NCBI GenBank assembly: GCA_963714145.1
Contig: OY970235.1
Span: 7,626,001 to 7,690,000, forward strand
Direction: 5' to 3'
DNA: 64,000 nt
Source of the DNA: JBBWZH01 sp035544115
Lineage (GTDB): Bacteria; Actinomycetota; Actinomycetes; Mycobacteriales; CADCTP01
Made by a program: the position numbers and the translations under genes. The notes below the pieces were generated by a model that was given only the letters and a program-made list of their open reading frames with translations, did not search any database and was not told the origin of the DNA. Shown piece by piece: positions 21,612-30,544 of the stretch. How positions within the stretch are numbered: position 1 is the first letter of the stretch; each line of letters starts with the position of its first letter.

Positions 21612-22310
21612 TCAGCGGTGGTCGTGCTCGACGTTGCCGCTGGCGTCCACCGGGTCGGTCAGCAGTGGCTGGGCGGTCATCCCGCGCCGCCGCCGGGACC
21701 GCAGCAGTTCGATCGCCGCCGGCACGATCGACAGCAGCACCACCGCGATGATCACCGGCTCGACCAGCGGCCGGACCGTCTTCTGCACGAACGGGATGTG
21801 GCCCAGGTAGTAGCCGAGCAGCGTGATGCCGGCCGACCAGAGGATGCCGCCGAGCACGCTGTACGCGGCGTAGGTGGCGAACCGCATCCGGCTCGCGCCG
21901 GCCATCACGGTGGCGAACGTGCGCACGATGGGAACGAACCGGGCCAGCACGATCGTGCGGGCGCCGTACTTCTCGAAGAAGTCGTGCGAGCGCTGTACGT
22001 ACTCCTGCTTGAACAGCCGGGAGTGCGGCTTGTTGAACACCGCCGGGCCGGCCTGGTAGCCGATCCAGTAGCCGACCAGGTTGCCGGCGATCGCGGCGAG
22101 CGGCACCAGCACCACAACCGCCCAGATCGACACCGTGAACACGCCGGTCGCGGCCAGCAGGCCGGCGCTGAACAGCAGCGTGTCGCCGGGCAGGAAGAAC
22201 CCGACCAGCAGCCCGCACTCGGCGAAGATGATCACCATCAGGCCGACCAGGCCGAACGTGTTGATCAGGTGATCCGGGTCGATGAACGCGGGCAGCGCGG
22301 CGGTGTGCAC
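21612..22310 (-). CDS. DedA-family membrane protein (SNARE-associated)
   Basis: About 232 aa. Conserved DedA features are present: the early re-entrant loop FAECGLLVGFFLPGDTLLF, the GYWIGYQAG helix, FFEKYGARTIVLARFVPIVRTF (the conserved Arg residues) and MAGASRMRF. DedA proteins are polyprenyl-phosphate or phospholipid transporters/flippases important for membrane potential. The ortholog Rv0364 also lies near fba. Start is GTG 22310 by length; no clear ribosome site is visible and an upstream start cannot be excluded. The frame continues openly into the degenerate region upstream. Confidence 0.88.
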   Translation of the reverse strand: MHTAALPAFIDPDHLINTFGLVGLMVIIFAECGLLVGFFLPGDTLLFSAGLLAATGVFTVSIWAVVVLVPLAAIAGNLVGYWIGYQAGPAVFNKPHSRLFKQEYVQRSHDFFEKYGARTIVLARFVPIVRTFATVMAGASRMRFATYAAYSVLGGILWSAGITLLGYYLGHIPFVQKTVRPLVEPVIIAVVLLSIVPAAIELLRSRRRRGMTAQPLLTDPVDASGNVEHDHR

Positions 22311-22321
22311 AGCAGCAGAGG

Positions 22322-22636
22322 TTACCGGTCCGAGTTGGGTGTTCCGATTCCTAGCCGCCGCTCCGGCCGCGGCGCCAGCGCAGCGAGCAGCCCGGACCGG
22401 CCGAACCGGACGCCGACCAGGTAACCCGCACATTCCCCACCCGCCGCGGCGGCAAGCACACCGGCCAGCAGCCAGGGCGGCGAGACACCGCGCGGGAACT
22501 GTCGGCCGCCACCACCCCGGCCGCGAACCAGCAGCGTGTCGCCGGGCAAGCCGATCGGCAGCGCGCACTCGACGGAGACGAACCCGATCACCACGGTGTA
22601 CACCGCAACCGCGCCGAACGTGCCGGGGTCGCCCAC
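22322..22636 (-). pseudogene. Truncated DedA-like fragment just upstream of DedA
   Basis: 104 aa. FGAVAVYTVVIGFVSVECALPIG, then LPGDTLLV, then ECAGYLVGVRFGRSG mirror the N-terminal third of the intact DedA (FAECG..LPGDTLLF..NLVGYWIGYQAG). The core FVPIVR half is missing, and the tail after about residue 85 is Arg/Pro-rich. It ends 12 nt before the intact gene. It looks like a decayed tandem paralog or a remnant of a longer ancestral duplication. A short functional DedA-like peptide cannot be excluded. Confidence 0.55.
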
Positions 22637-22646
22637 GCCTGGAGCC

Positions 22647-22652
22647 TAGGGT
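22647..22652 (+). promoter_or_regulatory. -10-like element for leaderless flavoprotein gene
   Basis: TAGGGT lies 7 nt before the ATG at 22660 with no ribosome site between. Confidence 0.45.
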
Positions 22653-22659
22653 GGCAGGC

Positions 22660-24048
22660 ATGACGCAACGGCTGGTCGTGATCGGCGGTGACGCGGGCGG
22701 GCTGACCGCCGCGGCCCAGGCCCGGAAACGGCGCGGCCCGGACGACCTGGAGATCATCGCGCTGGAGCGCGGCCGGTACGCGTCCTACTCCGCCTGCGGC
22801 ATCCCGTACCGGGTCGGCGGTGAGGTGTCCACAGTGGACGATCTGGTGGTGCGGACGCCGGCCGAGTTCAAGCAGCAGGGGATCGACGTCCGGCTGCTGG
22901 CCGAGGCGGTCGAGTTGGACCTGGACCGGCGTGCGGTGACCGTCCGCGATCTCGCCGCCGGCACCGACTACCGGCTCGGCTTCGACCAGCTGGTGCTGGC
23001 CACCGGGGCGGCACCGGCCCGGCCGCCGCTGCCCGGCATCGACGCGACCGGCGTGCACAGCGTACGGACCCTGGACGACGGTGAGGCGGTCCGGTCCACT
23101 GTGGAGGGTGGGGCGCGCCGCGCGGTGGTGGTCGGCGGCGGCTATGTCGGGCTGGAGATGGCGGAGGCGTTCGCCCGGCGCGGACTGTCGGTCACCCTGG
23201 TCGAGGCCGCCGACCGGCTGATGTCCACATTGGACCCGGACCTGGCTGGTCTGGTGGCGCGGGCGATCGAGGGCCTGGGGGTGCACGTGCGCACCGGCGA
23301 GCCGGTCCGGGAGATCGCGACCGGTCCGGACGGCCGGGTGGCGGCGGTCGTCACCAGCGGCGGCGAGATCCCGGCGGACGTGGTGGTGCTCGGCCTCGGC
23401 GTCCGGCCGAACACCGGGCTGGCCGAGGCCGCCGGGCTGCCGCTGGGCCGCACCGGCGGGCTGGTCACCGACCGGCGGATGCGGGTGACCGGCGCGGACG
23501 GCGGTTGGGCGGACGGCGTGTGGGCCGCCGGCGACTGCGTGCAGACGTTCCACCGGGTCTCCCGGGCGGCGGTGCACGTCGCGCTCGGCACCCACGCGAC
23601 CAAGCAGGGCCGGGTGGCCGGGGTGAACATCGGTGGCGGCTACGCCACCTTCCCCGGTGTGCTGGGCACCGCGATCACCAAGGTCTGCGACCTGGAGGTG
23701 GCCCGCACCGGCCTGCACGAGGGCGAGGCCGACCAGGCCGGCTTCCGGTACGTCACCGCTACCGTCGAATCCACCACCAGGGCCGGCTACCTGCCCGACC
23801 CGCCGGCCATCACCGTCAAGCTGGTCGCGGAGAAGCGCTCCGGCCGCCTGCTCGGGGCCCAGATCGTCGGCCGCGAGGGCGCCGCGAAGCGGATCGACAC
23901 GCTGGCCGTCGCACTCTGGCACGACATGACCGTCGAGGACATCGCCAACCTCGACCTCTCGTACGCGCCGCCCTTCGGCCCGGTCTGGGACCCGGTCCTG
24001 ATCGCCGCCCGGAAGGCCTGGGACGCGGTCACCGCCGACCCGTCCTGA
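22660..24048 (+). CDS. CoA-disulfide reductase-like FAD/NAD(P) oxidoreductase
   Basis: 462 aa of the pyridine-nucleotide disulfide reductase family. FAD Rossmann VVIGGDAGGLTAAAQARK is at residues 6-23; a single redox Cys46 in SYSACGIPY is typical of CoA-disulfide reductases and NADH oxidases. The NAD(P) Rossmann VVVGGGYVGLEMAEAF and the FAD-contacting VWAAGDCVQ follow, then the C-terminal dimerisation domain. CoADR versus NADH-oxidase activity cannot be separated from sequence. Two copies of the 11-bp motif TCCACAGTGGA and one near match lie inside the gene (22828, 23095, 23224). Confidence 0.9.
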   Translation: MTQRLVVIGGDAGGLTAAAQARKRRGPDDLEIIALERGRYASYSACGIPYRVGGEVSTVDDLVVRTPAEFKQQGIDVRLLAEAVELDLDRRAVTVRDLAAGTDYRLGFDQLVLATGAAPARPPLPGIDATGVHSVRTLDDGEAVRSTVEGGARRAVVVGGGYVGLEMAEAFARRGLSVTLVEAADRLMSTLDPDLAGLVARAIEGLGVHVRTGEPVREIATGPDGRVAAVVTSGGEIPADVVVLGLGVRPNTGLAEAAGLPLGRTGGLVTDRRMRVTGADGGWADGVWAAGDCVQTFHRVSRAAVHVALGTHATKQGRVAGVNIGGGYATFPGVLGTAITKVCDLEVARTGLHEGEADQAGFRYVTATVESTTRAGYLPDPPAITVKLVAEKRSGRLLGAQIVGREGAAKRIDTLAVALWHDMTVEDIANLDLSYAPPFGPVWDPVLIAARKAWDAVTADPS

Positions 24049-24076
24049 CCCCGGCTCGCGGCCGCCGTCCGGGTGG

Positions 24077-25096
24077 TCAGCGGGCGTGCCAGGCGGCCAG
24101 CAGGGTGGCCTCCTTGCCGGGGTCGAGGCCGGGGGCGTTGGCGCGGCGGTGCGGGGCCAGGTCGACGACGCCGGCGGTGTCGAGCCAGGCGGCGGTGTCG
24201 GCGATGGTCTCGGCCATCGGGCGGCAGGTCAGCCCGGCCTGCTCGGCGGCGGTCGTGTCGGTGGCCCACACGGCGGGTGAGTCCGCGCTGGAGATCCACT
24301 GCGGCAGCTCGGTCCAGCCCTGCACCCCGTGCTGGTCGAGGAAGTCCTCGGCGACCCAGGTGAAGGTGGCAGCCGAGCCGGTGGCGGCGCGGCAGGCGGC
24401 GAACAGCTCGCCGTAGCTGACCTGATCGGCCGGGCCGGTGGCCGGGTAGGCGCCGGTGACGCCGGTACGGCCGCAGTGCACGCACCAGGCGCCCAGGTCG
24501 CGGGCATCGATCAGGCGCAGCGTGTGCTCCGGGTCGCCCGGAACGAGCACCTCGCCGCCGCGGCCGATCCGGCGGATCCACCAGGTCAGCCGGCCGGTGT
24601 CGTCATGCGGGCCGACGATCGAGCCGGCCCGGACGTGGGTGGATCGGCCGGCGAAGAACTGGTCCACCGCGCGCTCGCTGCCGACCTTGTACGCGCCGTA
24701 CCGCTCCAGGTCGAACGCACCGTCGTCGGGCCCGGCGTCCGGCTCGCACTCGTGGGTGGGTGAGTCCGGCGTGACCGGCTCGGCCGGCCAGCCCGGGTAG
24801 GCGTTGATGCTGGAGACGAACACGTAGTGGCCGACCCGGTCGGCGAGCAGCTTCGCCGACCGACCCACCACCTTCGGCACGTAGCCGGACGTGTCCACCA
24901 CCACGTCCCACTCGCCGGCGGCGAGCGCGGCCAGGCCGTCCGGCCGGCTGCGGTCGCCGTGCAGCGCGGTCGCACCGGCCGGCGGCGGCCCGGACTCGCC
25001 GCGGCTGAACGTCGTGACGCTGTCGCCCGCGTCGAGCGCCGCCTGCACCACGCCGCGGCCGAGGAACCGGGTGCCACCGAGGACGAGGAGTCGCAT
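24077..25096 (-). CDS. NAD-dependent epimerase/dehydratase-family protein
   Basis: 339 aa extended/atypical SDR: RLLVLGGTRFLGRGVVQAAL is the Rossmann start (residues 2-21). The FVSSINAY and ERYGAYKVGSE segments correspond to the active-site Ser and the YxxxK (Tyr, Lys) pair. The C-terminal part is like actinobacterial isoflavone-reductase/epimerase relatives. Start is ATG 25096; an alternative GTG at 25105 is possible. No sugar cluster is adjacent, so the substrate is unknown. It is convergent with the flavoprotein gene. Confidence 0.85.
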   Translation of the reverse strand: MRLLVLGGTRFLGRGVVQAALDAGDSVTTFSRGESGPPPAGATALHGDRSRPDGLAALAAGEWDVVVDTSGYVPKVVGRSAKLLADRVGHYVFVSSINAYPGWPAEPVTPDSPTHECEPDAGPDDGAFDLERYGAYKVGSERAVDQFFAGRSTHVRAGSIVGPHDDTGRLTWWIRRIGRGGEVLVPGDPEHTLRLIDARDLGAWCVHCGRTGVTGAYPATGPADQVSYGELFAACRAATGSAATFTWVAEDFLDQHGVQGWTELPQWISSADSPAVWATDTTAAEQAGLTCRPMAETIADTAAWLDTAGVVDLAPHRRANAPGLDPGKEATLLAAWHAR

Positions 25097-25756
25097 GTGG
25101 ACCACCCTGCCCAGCGGGCGGCCGGCGACCTAGCGGTTCCGCGCCGGGCGAAATCGACAACCCGAAGGGGGCGGACCGCCCACCTCGGGATCAAGGAGGT
25201 GAGCGGCCCGCCCGCAAAACGCGGCCAGCCGGATCGTGCTGCCGAGCCGGGTAACCGCGATCAAGGTGACGCCCGCTGCGGGCGGCACCGGGACCGGGGC
25301 GGCGGCCGGTGAACCGGACCTGATCGCACTGGATCGCTGGGCCGGTCCACAGGTCGCCGCCGCTGCCGCTGGCCCGCGGGACAGCCGGGTGGTGCCCCCG
25401 TTGCGCGAGAGCGGAAGCCCGCCCCCTGCCACCCCGACTGACGTACCGCTGGCCGCGGCCGGACGGTGGGCCGGCGCCTGTACCCGGGCCTGACTGGGTC
25501 GCCATCCCCGGACGCCGGCTGCTCCACCGCAAGCCTGTTCGGCGCGGCCGGATCTGCGGCCGCACAAGTCAACTCGACGCTGGTGATTTCCCCGCGGTCA
25601 GTTTCGGGGCGACTCTATACCGAGAGTAGTCATCAGCAACAGTCCGTAATCGAATGGAGTCGGGCAGGTGTGCCTGCCGTCCTGGCGGGTGCCTGCGCGA
25701 TACTTGCGGACCGAGGACCATTGCGGCGGCCCGCGCCACCCGATCCGGAGGATGAC
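25097..25756. other. 660-bp region before fba
   Basis: No convincing gene. Open frames here are Arg/Pro-rich shadows on both strands. The stretch 25560-25660 is lower in G+C and contains ACTCT-ATACCG-AGAGT (25612-25627). This part probably carries the fba promoter. Nothing else was recognised. Confidence 0.4.
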
Positions 25757-26782
25757 ATGCCCATCGCCAGCCCCGAGGTTTACGCCGAGATGCTCGACCG
25801 GGCGAAGGTGAACGGGTTTGCCTACCCGGCGATCAACGTGACCTCCTCGCAGACCTTGAACGCGGCCCTGCGCGGTTTCGCGGACGCCGGCAGCGACGGC
25901 ATCGTCCAGGTGTCCACCGGCGGCGCCGAGTTCCTCGCCGGCACGCACGTCAAGGACATGGTCACCGGTGCGGTGGCGCTGGCCGAGTTCGCCCACGTCG
26001 TCGCCGCGAAGTACCCGGTGAACATCGCACTGCACACCGACCACTGCCCGAAGGACAAGCTGGACGGCTACGTCCGGCCGCTGCTGGCGATCTCCCAGGA
26101 GCGGGTCAGTGCCGGCGGCGCGCCGCTGTTCCAGTCCCACATGTGGGACGGCTCCGCGGTCGAGCTGGAGGAAAACCTGCAGATCGCGGCCGAGCTGCTG
26201 GAGTCCGCGGCCAAGGCGAGCGTGGTGCTGGAGATCGAGATCGGCGTGGTGGGCGGCGAGGAGGACGGCGTCGTCGGCGAGATGAACGAGAAGCTCTACA
26301 GCACCCCCGGGGACGCGCAGCGGGTCGCGGACATCCTCGGCACCGGCGAGAAGGGCCGCTACCTGCTGGCCGCCACGTTCGGCAACGTGCACGGCGTCTA
26401 CAAGCCGGGCAACGTCAAGCTGCGGCCGGAGATCCTGCGTGACATCCAGCAGGCGGTCGGCGCCAAGCTCGGTACGGACAAGCCGTTCGAGTTGGTCTTC
26501 CACGGCGGTTCCGGCTCGGCGTTGGAAGAGATCCGGGAAGCGGTCTCGTACGGCGTGGTGAAGATGAACGTGGACACCGACACGCAGTACGCGTTCACCC
26601 GGCCAATCGTCGATCACATGTTCACCAGGTACGAGGGCGTGCTGAAGGTGGACGGCGAGGTCGGCGACAAGAAGGCGTACGACCCGCGGGGCTACCTGAA
26701 GAAGGCCGAGGTCGGGATGGCCGAGCGGGTCGCGCTGGCCTGCCAGGACCTGCTCTCGGCGGGCAAGGCGATCTCTGGCTGA
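25757..26782 (+). CDS. fba: Class II fructose-bisphosphate aldolase
   Basis: 341 aa zinc enzyme of glycolysis and gluconeogenesis, cleaving fructose 1,6-bisphosphate to DHAP and G3P. Zinc ligands lie in ALHTDHCPK (about residues 92-100), in the EIEIGVVGGEEDG segment and at the HGVYKPG and FHGGSGS loops. These GGSGS/NVDTDTQY phosphate-site motifs are class II, long form. GGAG site before ATG 25757. The gene is near fba in the conserved mycobacterial order (Rv0363c beside DedA Rv0364). The downstream terminator is strong. Confidence 0.97.
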   Translation: MPIASPEVYAEMLDRAKVNGFAYPAINVTSSQTLNAALRGFADAGSDGIVQVSTGGAEFLAGTHVKDMVTGAVALAEFAHVVAAKYPVNIALHTDHCPKDKLDGYVRPLLAISQERVSAGGAPLFQSHMWDGSAVELEENLQIAAELLESAAKASVVLEIEIGVVGGEEDGVVGEMNEKLYSTPGDAQRVADILGTGEKGRYLLAATFGNVHGVYKPGNVKLRPEILRDIQQAVGAKLGTDKPFELVFHGGSGSALEEIREAVSYGVVKMNVDTDTQYAFTRPIVDHMFTRYEGVLKVDGEVGDKKAYDPRGYLKKAEVGMAERVALACQDLLSAGKAISG

Positions 26783-26826
26783 TCCATCTGGGCCGGGAAC
26801 CCTGCCGGTCAAACGGAGTCTTTTCC

Positions 26827-26860
26827 GGTAGGCCGGATGGCGTAAGCCGTCCGGCCTACC
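26827..26860 (+). terminator. Rho-independent terminator after fba
   Basis: GGTAGGCCGGA pairs with TCCGGCCTACC, followed by TTCTGTCTCT. The hairpin has an inner GGC-gtaa-GCC stem. This is the clearest intrinsic terminator in the window. Confidence 0.9.
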
Positions 26861-27206
26861 TTCTGTCTCTCTCGTGAAATCTACAGTGGACCGTCCACAG
26901 TGGACACTCGATGGTTCGGCCGACCGTGCGCTCGCATCAACTGCGCCACCGGCATCCTGTCCGATTCGTCACCGTTGACAGTCTACTGTGGACAGTTGTG
27001 ATGTCGGGCCGGACGGCCGGAAATGCCGATAGGTAAACGGGCTAGGGCCGGGTGCGGAATACCGGAACGAAGGTGCCGGCCGCGCCGGTGTGCTTGTGTT
27101 CCTACCGGCCAGGCGTTTACGGTTCGGCCGGCTGCTTCGCGGAGGTTGCGCGGATGCGGCGCGGCGGCCGGTCATACCGAATCCTGCCCGGCCGGTCGTC
27201 GCAGTC
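26861..27206 (+). other. Palindrome-bearing upstream region of the Rpf-like gene
   Basis: Contains three near-palindromes of one family: TCTACAGTGGA at 26880-26890, GTCCACAGTGGAC at 26893-26905 and GTCTACTGTGGAC at 26981-26993, the first two only 3 nt apart. A TTGACA at 26975-26980 partly precedes the third. The rest (27000-27206) shows no gene. Likely holds the promoter of the riboswitch-rpf transcript. Confidence 0.5.
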
Positions 27207-27207
27207 A

Positions 27208-27403
27208 ACCGCTACCAGGGACGCCGGGCAGGAGCGGGGGAACCACAACGCACAGCGGCCGGATCTGTCCGGCCGCGGGGTGAAGCCGAGCGCCGCGCCC
27301 CGGTCCGGACGTCACGGATGACGTCGCCGGGGATCGTTTCGCGCTGCCCGGCCGGGCGCGCTCCCCGCCCGAATCCCGACAGCTCGCCCTGCAGGCGTGG
27401 GGT
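27208..27403 (+). ncRNA. c-di-AMP riboswitch (ydaO-yuaA type)
   Basis: The leader has the conserved blocks of the ydaO class: GCGGGGGAACCAC (27234-27246), GCGGGGTGAAGCCG (27275-27288) and the 3' signature CCGAATCCCGACAGCT then GCAGGCGTGG (27368-27400). These flank a helical region and end about 16 nt before the GTG of an Rpf-like gene. ydaO riboswitches sense c-di-AMP and in actinobacteria regularly control cell-wall hydrolases such as Rpf, usually as OFF switches. Boundaries are approximate. Confidence 0.85.
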
Positions 27404-27418
27404 ACGAGACGAGCCAAC

Positions 27419-28108
27419 GTGTCCGATCCTGTCCCGCGCGCCGGCTGGCGCGCCTTCGGCGGCGGAGGAATCGCCGCGGTACTGGCCACTGGAATGGCGG
27501 CCGCGGTGGTGCTCGGCACCGCCGTTCCGGCCGCGGCACAGCCGGGCGGCGACCCGTGGTACCGGCTGCGGGTCTGCGAATCCGGCAACAACTACCGCGC
27601 CAACACCGGCAACGGCTACTACGGCGCCTACCAGTTCAACACCGGCACCTGGCACGCGTACGGCGGCAGCGGACTGCCCAGCAACGCGCCGCCGGCCGAG
27701 CAGGACCTGCGCGCCAAGCTGCTCTACCAGGCTCGCGGCTGGTCGCCATGGCCGGCCTGCTCGCGGCGGCTGGGCCTGGGGGCGGACCCCAGCTACGGCC
27801 GGACCAGCACAACCGCCGCGGTCGAGCGGCCGGCCCGGCACCCGGCGGCGCGGCCGGCGCCGAAACAGGTACGGGTCAAGGTCCGGCAGCACCGGACCGT
27901 GCCGGCCCGGCACCCGAAGAAGGCCAAGCCGGTGCTGGCGCACCGGCCGTCCCGGCTGGCGGTCTGGTCGGCACCGGACGGCAGCCGGTGGGGCCGGCCG
28001 CACGCGCTGCTGACGCCGGCCGCGGCCCGGCGGTTGGCGGTGGTCCGCATCCCACCGGCCGCGTTCCGGCACCCGCCGGCCTGGACCGGCTTCAGCCGGC
28101 CGCTCTGA
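27419..28108 (+). CDS. Secreted Rpf-like transglycosylase
   Basis: 229 aa. Signal peptide/TM to about residue 41 (ending TAVPAAAQP), then a lysozyme-like Rpf domain (PWYRLRVCESGNNYR, catalytic Glu54, and YGAYQFNTGTWHAYGG; ending near GWSPWPACSRRLG). A long basic, Pro/Arg/Lys-rich C-terminal tail (residues ~120-229) probably binds the wall. It cleaves peptidoglycan for resuscitation or growth. GTG start, with the c-di-AMP riboswitch upstream giving direct regulation. Confidence 0.9.
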   Translation: MSDPVPRAGWRAFGGGGIAAVLATGMAAAVVLGTAVPAAAQPGGDPWYRLRVCESGNNYRANTGNGYYGAYQFNTGTWHAYGGSGLPSNAPPAEQDLRAKLLYQARGWSPWPACSRRLGLGADPSYGRTSTTAAVERPARHPAARPAPKQVRVKVRQHRTVPARHPKKAKPVLAHRPSRLAVWSAPDGSRWGRPHALLTPAAARRLAVVRIPPAAFRHPPAWTGFSRPL

Positions 28109-28154
28109 CACCGGCCGGCCAGCGCGCCGCAGCGGTTCGGGCAAGATAGCCGGC

Positions 28155-28580
28155 ATGACCGGCTCTCCGAACCTGCTCGCGGGACCACCGCCGACACTGC
28201 TCCCGGTCGAGGCGGACGCCACGGCCGCGCTGGCCGCCGGTGACGACCCGACCGACGTCGCCGCCCGCTTCCCCACCCACTCAGCCGCCTGGGCCGACCT
28301 GGCCGACCGGGCGTACGCCGCCGGCAACGTGATCGAGTCGTACGCGTACGCCCGGGTCGGCTACCACCGCGGGCTGGACGCGCTGCGCCGCAACGGCTGG
28401 CGCGGCACCGGCCCGGTGCCCTGGTCGCACGAGCCCAACCGTGGCTTCCTGCGTTCGCTGCACGCACTCGGCCGGGCCGCCGGCGCGATCGGCGAGACCG
28501 CCGAGGCCGAGCGGTGCGATGGTTTCCTGCGCGACAGCGACCCCGCCGCGGCCACCGCGCTGGAGCCACCGGCCAGCTGA
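28155..28580 (+). CDS. DUF3151 protein
   Basis: 141 aa. The core ESYAYARVGYHRGLDALRRNG, then WSHEPNRGFLRSLHALG (about residues 57-105), is the actinobacterial DUF3151 signature. It is helical and soluble, of unknown function. The mycobacterial member, Rv0360c, also sits between fba and purA. Convergent with the coiled-coil gene at 28615. Confidence 0.9.
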   Translation: MTGSPNLLAGPPPTLLPVEADATAALAAGDDPTDVAARFPTHSAAWADLADRAYAAGNVIESYAYARVGYHRGLDALRRNGWRGTGPVPWSHEPNRGFLRSLHALGRAAGAIGETAEAERCDGFLRDSDPAAATALEPPAS

Positions 28581-28614
28581 CCACGGCGACCCGGGATCTC
28601 GCCGGGCCGGTGGG

Positions 28615-29118
28615 TCAGCCCGCTGGCCGGCTGCGGCCTTCGGCGGGGAGAGAGGTGGGCAGGGACTTGGCGTCGGCCGCCTCGCCGGGGATCGTGGGCG
28701 GCATCGGGGCGGCCGGTGGCTCCGGGCGGCGGCGGCCGCCGAGCAGCCCGCCGCCGGAGAACCGGCCCAGGATGTCGGACGTACCGCGCAGTGTGGCGAC
28801 CAGCGGCAGCACGTCCTCGCGCAGCCTGCGGACCGTGTCTGGCACCTCGCTGACCACCGGGTCGTTCAGCACGTCACCCACCCGGCGCAGCCCGGGGGCG
28901 AGGTCGCGGATCGGTTCCTCGACCTCGTCCAGGATGCCCTCGATCCGCTCACCGATGCGCTGCAACCGGGCCACCGCGTCCCGGGCCTCGCGCATGGTCT
29001 TGTCCAGGGAGCTGACCGCGCGGGTCAGCGACAGCACCGCGCCGGGCAGCGCGGCCACCGCCTCGGCTTGGGCCCGGGCGAGCCGCAACACGTCCGCCGG
29101 GCTGGGCAACGATGCCAT
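28615..29118 (-). CDS. Helical protein of unknown function upstream of purA
   Basis: 167 aa. Residues ~5-125 are predicted long helices with heptad character (MREARDAVARLQRIGERIEG, then a conserved PVVSEVPDTVRRLREDVLPL). The C-terminal 50 residues are Pro/Gly/Arg-rich and disordered. I chose ATG 29118 rather than the longer frame start. It is divergent from purA with 136 bp between. No family is named; similar helical proteins are common next to purA in actinobacteria. Confidence 0.65.
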   Translation of the reverse strand: MASLPSPADVLRLARAQAEAVAALPGAVLSLTRAVSSLDKTMREARDAVARLQRIGERIEGILDEVEEPIRDLAPGLRRVGDVLNDPVVSEVPDTVRRLREDVLPLVATLRGTSDILGRFSGGGLLGGRRRPEPPAAPMPPTIPGEAADAKSLPTSLPAEGRSRPAG

Positions 29119-29254
29119 GCCACCGAGCGTACGTCGCCGCCGGCCCGGCTGGCTGCCGGTATCCAAACGGCCAGTCGAACCGAGCCGCGGCCAGCGGCTT
29201 CGTTACGCTCGCTCGGGCCGGCGGTGGCCCGGAGGCGACGAACAGGAGTCGGCC

Positions 29255-30544
29255 ATGCCCGCGATCGTGCTGATCGGCGCGCAGTGGGGGGACGAGGGCA
29301 AGGGCAAGGCGACCGACCTGCTCGGCGACCGGGTCCAGTACGTGGTGCGCTACCAGGGCGGCAACAACGCCGGGCACACGGTGGTGACGCCGGCCGGCGA
29401 GCACTACGCGCTGCACCTGATCCCGTCCGGGATCCTGTCGCCGGCCTGCACCCCGGTGATCGGCAACGGCGTCGTGATCGACCCCGCCGTGCTGCTGGAC
29501 GAGCTGGCCGGCCTGGAGCAGCGCGGGGTGGACACCAGCCGGCTGCTGATCTCGTCCGACGCGCACCTGATCATGCCGCACCATCGGGCGCTGGACCGGG
29601 TCACCGAGCGGTACCTGGGCGAGGCGAAGATCGGCACCACCGGTCGCGGCATCGGCCCGGCCTACGGCGACAAGGTGGCCCGGATCGGGATCCGGGTACA
29701 GGACCTGCTCGACCCCGGAATCTTCCGGGCCAAGCTGGAGATCGCGCTGCGGGAGAAGAACCAGGTGCTGGTCAAGGTCTACAACCGCAAGGCGATCGAG
29801 CTGGACGCGGTGGTGGACGAGTACCTCGGCTACGCCGAGATGATCGCGCCGCGGATCGCGGACACCCGACTGCTGCTGGCCCGCGCCCTGGACGCCGGCG
29901 AGGTGGTGCTGCTGGAGGGCTCCCAGGGCACGCTGCTGGACGTCGACCACGGCACCTACCCGTTCGTCACGTCCTCCTCGCCCACCGCCGGCGGGGCCGC
30001 GGCCGGCAGCGGCATCGGGCCGAACCGGATCAGCCGGGTGATCGGCATCCTCAAGGCGTACACCACCCGGGTCGGCTCCGGGCCGTTCCCGACCGAGCTG
30101 CACGACGAGTTCGGCGAGTTCCTGCGCAAGACCGGCGGCGAGGTCGGGGTCACCACCGGCCGGCCGCGCCGGTGCGGCTGGTTCGACGCGGTGATCGCCC
30201 GCTACGCGGCCCGGGTGAACGGCATCACCGACTTCTTCCTGACCAAGCTGGACGTGCTCTCCGGGCTCGACCGGGTGCCGATCTGCGTGGCGTACGAGAT
30301 CGACGGCATCCGGTACGACGAGATGCCGATGACGCAGACCTCGTTCCACCACGCCACCCCGATCTACGAGTGGCTGGACGGCTGGTTCGAGGAGATCGTG
30401 GACGCCAAGTCGTTCGACGACCTGCCGGCCGCGGCACAGGCCTATGTCCGCCGGGTCGAGGAGCTCGCCGGGGCGCAGATCTCCGCGATCGGCGTCGGGC
30501 CGGGCCGCGACCAGACCCTCGCGCTGCGCGATCTGGTGTCCTGA
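29255..30544 (+). CDS. purA: Adenylosuccinate synthetase
   Basis: 429 aa. GTP-dependent first step from IMP to AMP. The P-loop-like GAQWGDEGKGK is at residues 8-18. IMP/Asp motifs include the NNAGHTVV segment, the GTTGRGIGPAY loop, and GVTTGRPRRCGWFD (about residue 300). ATG with an AGGAG site 7 nt upstream. Full length. It begins a run of purine genes but stands alone, divergent from the helical protein. Confidence 0.97.
   Translation: MPAIVLIGAQWGDEGKGKATDLLGDRVQYVVRYQGGNNAGHTVVTPAGEHYALHLIPSGILSPACTPVIGNGVVIDPAVLLDELAGLEQRGVDTSRLLISSDAHLIMPHHRALDRVTERYLGEAKIGTTGRGIGPAYGDKVARIGIRVQDLLDPGIFRAKLEIALREKNQVLVKVYNRKAIELDAVVDEYLGYAEMIAPRIADTRLLLARALDAGEVVLLEGSQGTLLDVDHGTYPFVTSSSPTAGGAAAGSGIGPNRISRVIGILKAYTTRVGSGPFPTELHDEFGEFLRKTGGEVGVTTGRPRRCGWFDAVIARYAARVNGITDFFLTKLDVLSGLDRVPICVAYEIDGIRYDEMPMTQTSFHHATPIYEWLDGWFEEIVDAKSFDDLPAAAQAYVRRVEELAGAQISAIGVGPGRDQTLALRDLVS

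Noticed and set aside
22282..22659. N-terminal extension of the flavoprotein
   Set aside because: The upstream part overlaps the DedA-like genes in antisense and lacks a family match; start at 22660 has a promoter-like element.
25130..25567. ORFs in the gap before fba
   Set aside because: Overlapping frames on both strands with Arg/Pro bias and no ribosome site; none looks real.
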